A stretch of 64,000 bases of DNA from the NCBI GenBank assembly GCA_943787535.1, contig CALSMU010000008.1, positions 62,001-126,000 on the forward strand, given 5' to 3'. Source of the stretch: an uncultured Flavobacteriales bacterium (GTDB taxonomy: Bacteria; Bacteroidota; Bacteroidia; Flavobacteriales_D; Parvicellaceae). Each line of letters begins with the position of its first letter. Positions within the stretch are counted from its first letter, which is position 1. A model generated the notes under the pieces. That model saw only the letters and a list, made by a program, of their open reading frames with translations. It made no database searches and had not been told where the DNA came from. Below are positions 61,596-64,000 of this stretch, one piece after another. The position numbers and the translations under genes were made by a program.

Positions 61596-64000
61596 ATGAC
61601 GTATAAAATTTTAATTCTAGTTTATTTTTTTTTCCAATTTTCTGTATTTTTAGGTTTTTCTCAAAAAGGCAAAGAAGTTATTGAAGATATAGAATGGAAT
61701 GGCATCTATTCGATGAATATCAATGGAGTGGATTATAAACAGGTGTTTCATTCATCCAATGGTTATTGGGATTTTGAAAAAGATCAACCCTACTTGTTAA
61801 AGTATATTCCAATATACAGTACAACTGTTAATTTTAATGTAACGAACGTTGAAGTGGTTCCATTAACGAGATCTGAAATATCTTTATTAGATGTTTCTAA
61901 GATCAAATCCATGTTTGATTTTAAAACAAATATTACGGATAAAAGGAAAAAGTTTTATGCAGTTGTTCAAGTCAATGAGGTTCGGAAAAATCCGGCATCT
62001 GGACAGTTCGAAAAATTGGTTAGATATGAAGGAAGTTTGAGTGTTTCTGGAAATTCATCAGCAATTTCAAAATCAGCATACTTGACAACTTCAGCTTTTG
62101 CTTCGGGTTCTGGAGAATGGTATAAGATTGGTGTTGTGGAAGATGGAGTTTATAAGATTGATTATTCCTTTTTAAGTGACATGGGTGTTGATGTGTCTTC
62201 CTTGAGTTCGGATGCCATTAATATTTTTGGAAATGGTGCCGGGTTACTATCTGAAAACAATAATGATTACCGGCATGATGATGTATTGAAAAATTCCATT
62301 CTTATTGAAGATGGTAATGACGGTGTCTTTAATAATGGCGATTATCTACTTTTTTATGCTAAGGGACCGCATAAGTGGAACTTTGATGGTACTGTTTTTT
62401 CACACAAATCGCATGAATATTCTGACACCTCTTACTATTTTGTGAATATTAATAATGCTAATTCTGCGCCAAAACGAATGGGTACCGCGCAATTATCTGC
62501 TAGTGCAGAAACAAACTTGGTAACAACTTTTATTGATTATGATTTTATAGAGGAAGATAATTACAATTTAGGGAAATCTGGAAAACAATGGTATGGAGAT
62601 ATTTACGATGTTCAAACATCTTACAATTATGGTTTCTCCATGCCGAATATTGTTAACACAGATTCGCTAAGGGTTTATGCTAAAATTATAGGACATGCTG
62701 CTAGCAATGGTACAAGTTACACATTAGCATCTGGCGGGAATTCACTAGACATTGCTGTTGGGGCATCTGGAACGGGGACCTATGCGCCATTAGGAAAAAG
62801 TGTTAGTGGAGTGCTGGAGTACTTAGGTAATGGGAATAGCGTAGATGTTCAAATTACATATAACAAAAACGGATTGTCTTCTTCAAAGGGTTGGCTAGAT
62901 TATATAGAAGTTAATGTACCCAGGACTTTAACAATGATTGGAAGTCAGATGGAATTTAGAGATATAGCCTCAGTTGGACTAGGAAATGTAAGTCGGTTTT
63001 CTATCGGGAATGTTGATAATATAAATCGAATATGGGAGGTTACGGACTTGTCCAATGTCTCTATTGTTGATTTTAATACGGTTGGTTCGGCAGCTGAATT
63101 CAAAGTGAATACTGATTCATTAAGAACCTTTATTGCATTGGAAGACGCTTTGTCAAAAGTCCCGATATTCCATCACAAAGTGCTATCTCAAAATTTACAT
63201 GGATTAGGTTTTGCAGATTTGATTATTATTGTCCCTCAAGAGTATATGCCTGCCGCAATTGAGTTAGCAAATTTCCATCAAGTAAATGAAGGTTTGATTT
63301 GTCATGTTGTTACTCCAAATCAAATTTACAATGAATATTCTTCCGGTATGAGAGATGCAACAGCGATAAAGCATTTTTTGAGAATGTTTTATGTTAGAGC
63401 AGGATTAGATCCAGATTTGATACCAAGATATTGTTTGTTTTTTGGCGATGCGACTTATGATGCTAGAAATAGGTTAGGTCATAACATGCTTTTTATACCT
63501 ACTTATGAGTCGACAGAATCTTTAAGTATAACAAGTACTTATGCCACTGATGATTATTTTGCCATTCTATCAGATAATGGAGCAATGAATAATTTTGATT
63601 TGATGGATATTGCTATAGGAAGACTGCCCGTAAATTCTTTGAGTGAAGCAAACGATATGGTTACTAAAATCAAAGGGTATAGTTCTGTTTATACTACGAA
63701 TCAGAATAACCTATCTTGCGCTAATGTAGAATCTAACGCAACATTAAATGATTGGCGAAATATTGTTTGTCTGGTTAGTGATGATGAAGATGGAAACGTT
63801 TATTTTAGAGATACAGAAGAAATGGCGGATACAATTCGTGTAAACAATAAAAGTATGAATATTGTTAAATTACACATGGATGCTTTTGTTGAAACCACTA
63901 CTCCCGGAGGGGATGAAAATAAAGGGTGTGAGGAAGCGATTCAGCAAAGAGTTGAAAAGGGGGCTTTTTTAGTTAACTATATCGGTCACGGCGGTGAAAC
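61596..64000 (+). CDS. porU: T9SS sortase PorU, 3'-truncated by the window edge
   Basis: Open from ATG at 61596 to the window end, about 801 codons. Signal peptide (LVYFFFQFSVFLGFSQ), then the PorU pattern GEWYKIGVVEDGVYKIDYSF (region), NDGVFNNGDYLLFYAKGPHKW and the gingipain-like C25 domain near the end; the catalytic His lies in NYIGHGGE, the last complete residues. The catalytic Cys and C-terminus are downstream. PorU cleaves the sorting signal of T9SS cargo and attaches the cargo to the surface lipid. Divergent from the PorP/SprF gene. Confidence 0.92.
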   Translation, partial: MTYKILILVYFFFQFSVFLGFSQKGKEVIEDIEWNGIYSMNINGVDYKQVFHSSNGYWDFEKDQPYLLKYIPIYSTTVNFNVTNVEVVPLTRSEISLLDVSKIKSMFDFKTNITDKRKKFYAVVQVNEVRKNPASGQFEKLVRYEGSLSVSGNSSAISKSAYLTTSAFASGSGEWYKIGVVEDGVYKIDYSFLSDMGVDVSSLSSDAINIFGNGAGLLSENNNDYRHDDVLKNSILIEDGNDGVFNNGDYLLFYAKGPHKWNFDGTVFSHKSHEYSDTSYYFVNINNANSAPKRMGTAQLSASAETNLVTTFIDYDFIEEDNYNLGKSGKQWYGDIYDVQTSYNYGFSMPNIVNTDSLRVYAKIIGHAASNGTSYTLASGGNSLDIAVGASGTGTYAPLGKSVSGVLEYLGNGNSVDVQITYNKNGLSSSKGWLDYIEVNVPRTLTMIGSQMEFRDIASVGLGNVSRFSIGNVDNINRIWEVTDLSNVSIVDFNTVGSAAEFKVNTDSLRTFIALEDALSKVPIFHHKVLSQNLHGLGFADLIIIVPQEYMPAAIELANFHQVNEGLICHVVTPNQIYNEYSSGMRDATAIKHFLRMFYVRAGLDPDLIPRYCLFFGDATYDARNRLGHNMLFIPTYESTESLSITSTYATDDYFAILSDNGAMNNFDLMDIAIGRLPVNSLSEANDMVTKIKGYSSVYTTNQNNLSCANVESNATLNDWRNIVCLVSDDEDGNVYFRDTEEMADTIRVNNKSMNIVKLHMDAFVETTTPGGDENKGCEEAIQQRVEKGAFLVNYIGHGGE

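Overview
The window is a stretch of chromosome from a Bacteroidota bacterium, most likely Flavobacteriales. The evidence is AT-rich DNA, the Bacteroidota promoter signature TTG-N18/19-TAnnTTTG upstream of many genes, type IX secretion (T9SS) C-terminal signals on secreted enzymes, the gliding/T9SS genes gldA, gldJ, a porP/sprF-type gene and porU, and a NhaD Na+/H+ antiporter that fits a marine or brackish life. Genus cannot be read from the sequence. No phage, IS element or CRISPR array is visible; most genes are core or lineage-conserved.

Layout. 1-7.4 kb: 3'-end of a Nudix gene, a small orphan, tyrS with a textbook terminator, a LuxE-like acyl-protein synthetase, lipoproteins, a GWxTD protein and rlmB. 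7.4-14.6 kb: a helical-repeat protein, a T9SS-exported M1 aminopeptidase, aroB-aroA and a crotonase. 14.7-18.6 kb: a thiamine uptake locus (thiamine-binding protein, PnuC/PnuT permease, NadR-like kinase, TPP riboswitch, TonB-dependent receptor). 18.6-24.6 kb: a TrmH methyltransferase, a large repeat-bearing SPOR/TSP3 envelope protein with a lipoprotein, a CBS-domain cystathionine beta-synthase and a BtuF-like protein. 24.7-30.5 kb (minus strand): DUF4197, SDR, GNAT, FMN glutamate-synthase-like and ALDH genes, preceded by a decayed acetolactate synthase fragment. 30.5-38 kb (minus): a long run from a phosphosugar isomerase through lipB and a T9SS amidase to MscS and FkbM genes. 38-43 kb: lysS, a divergent HxlR regulator/reductase pair with a clear operator, and metK under a SAM-II riboswitch. 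43-49.7 kb: gldA, the rsgA-dtd-acyltransferase-MazG operon, a hydrolase, a C1 peptidase and an Imm40-like gene. 49.8-57 kb (minus): tRNA-Val with a partial duplicate in its leader, folC, a TonB-like/exbD/exbB set, nhaD, a Glu/Leu dehydrogenase and anmK. 57-64 kb: an acyl-CoA dehydrogenase, gldJ, a porP/sprF-type gene and the 5' four-fifths or so of porU.

Connections. The two large proteins with T9SS tails (M1 peptidase, amidase) are expected cargo of the apparatus whose parts (PorU, PorP/SprF, GldJ) close the window. The ExbB/ExbD/TonB-like operon may energise TonB receptors such as the TPP-controlled one. Two riboswitches, a promoter set, an operator and several terminators are readable directly. 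The items most worth a second look are the thiamine locus with its NadR-type kinase, the acetolactate synthase pseudogene, the tRNA-Val leader remnant with a hairpin also present in the TPP riboswitch, the SAM-II riboswitch on metK and the 12-copy 27-bp coding repeat.
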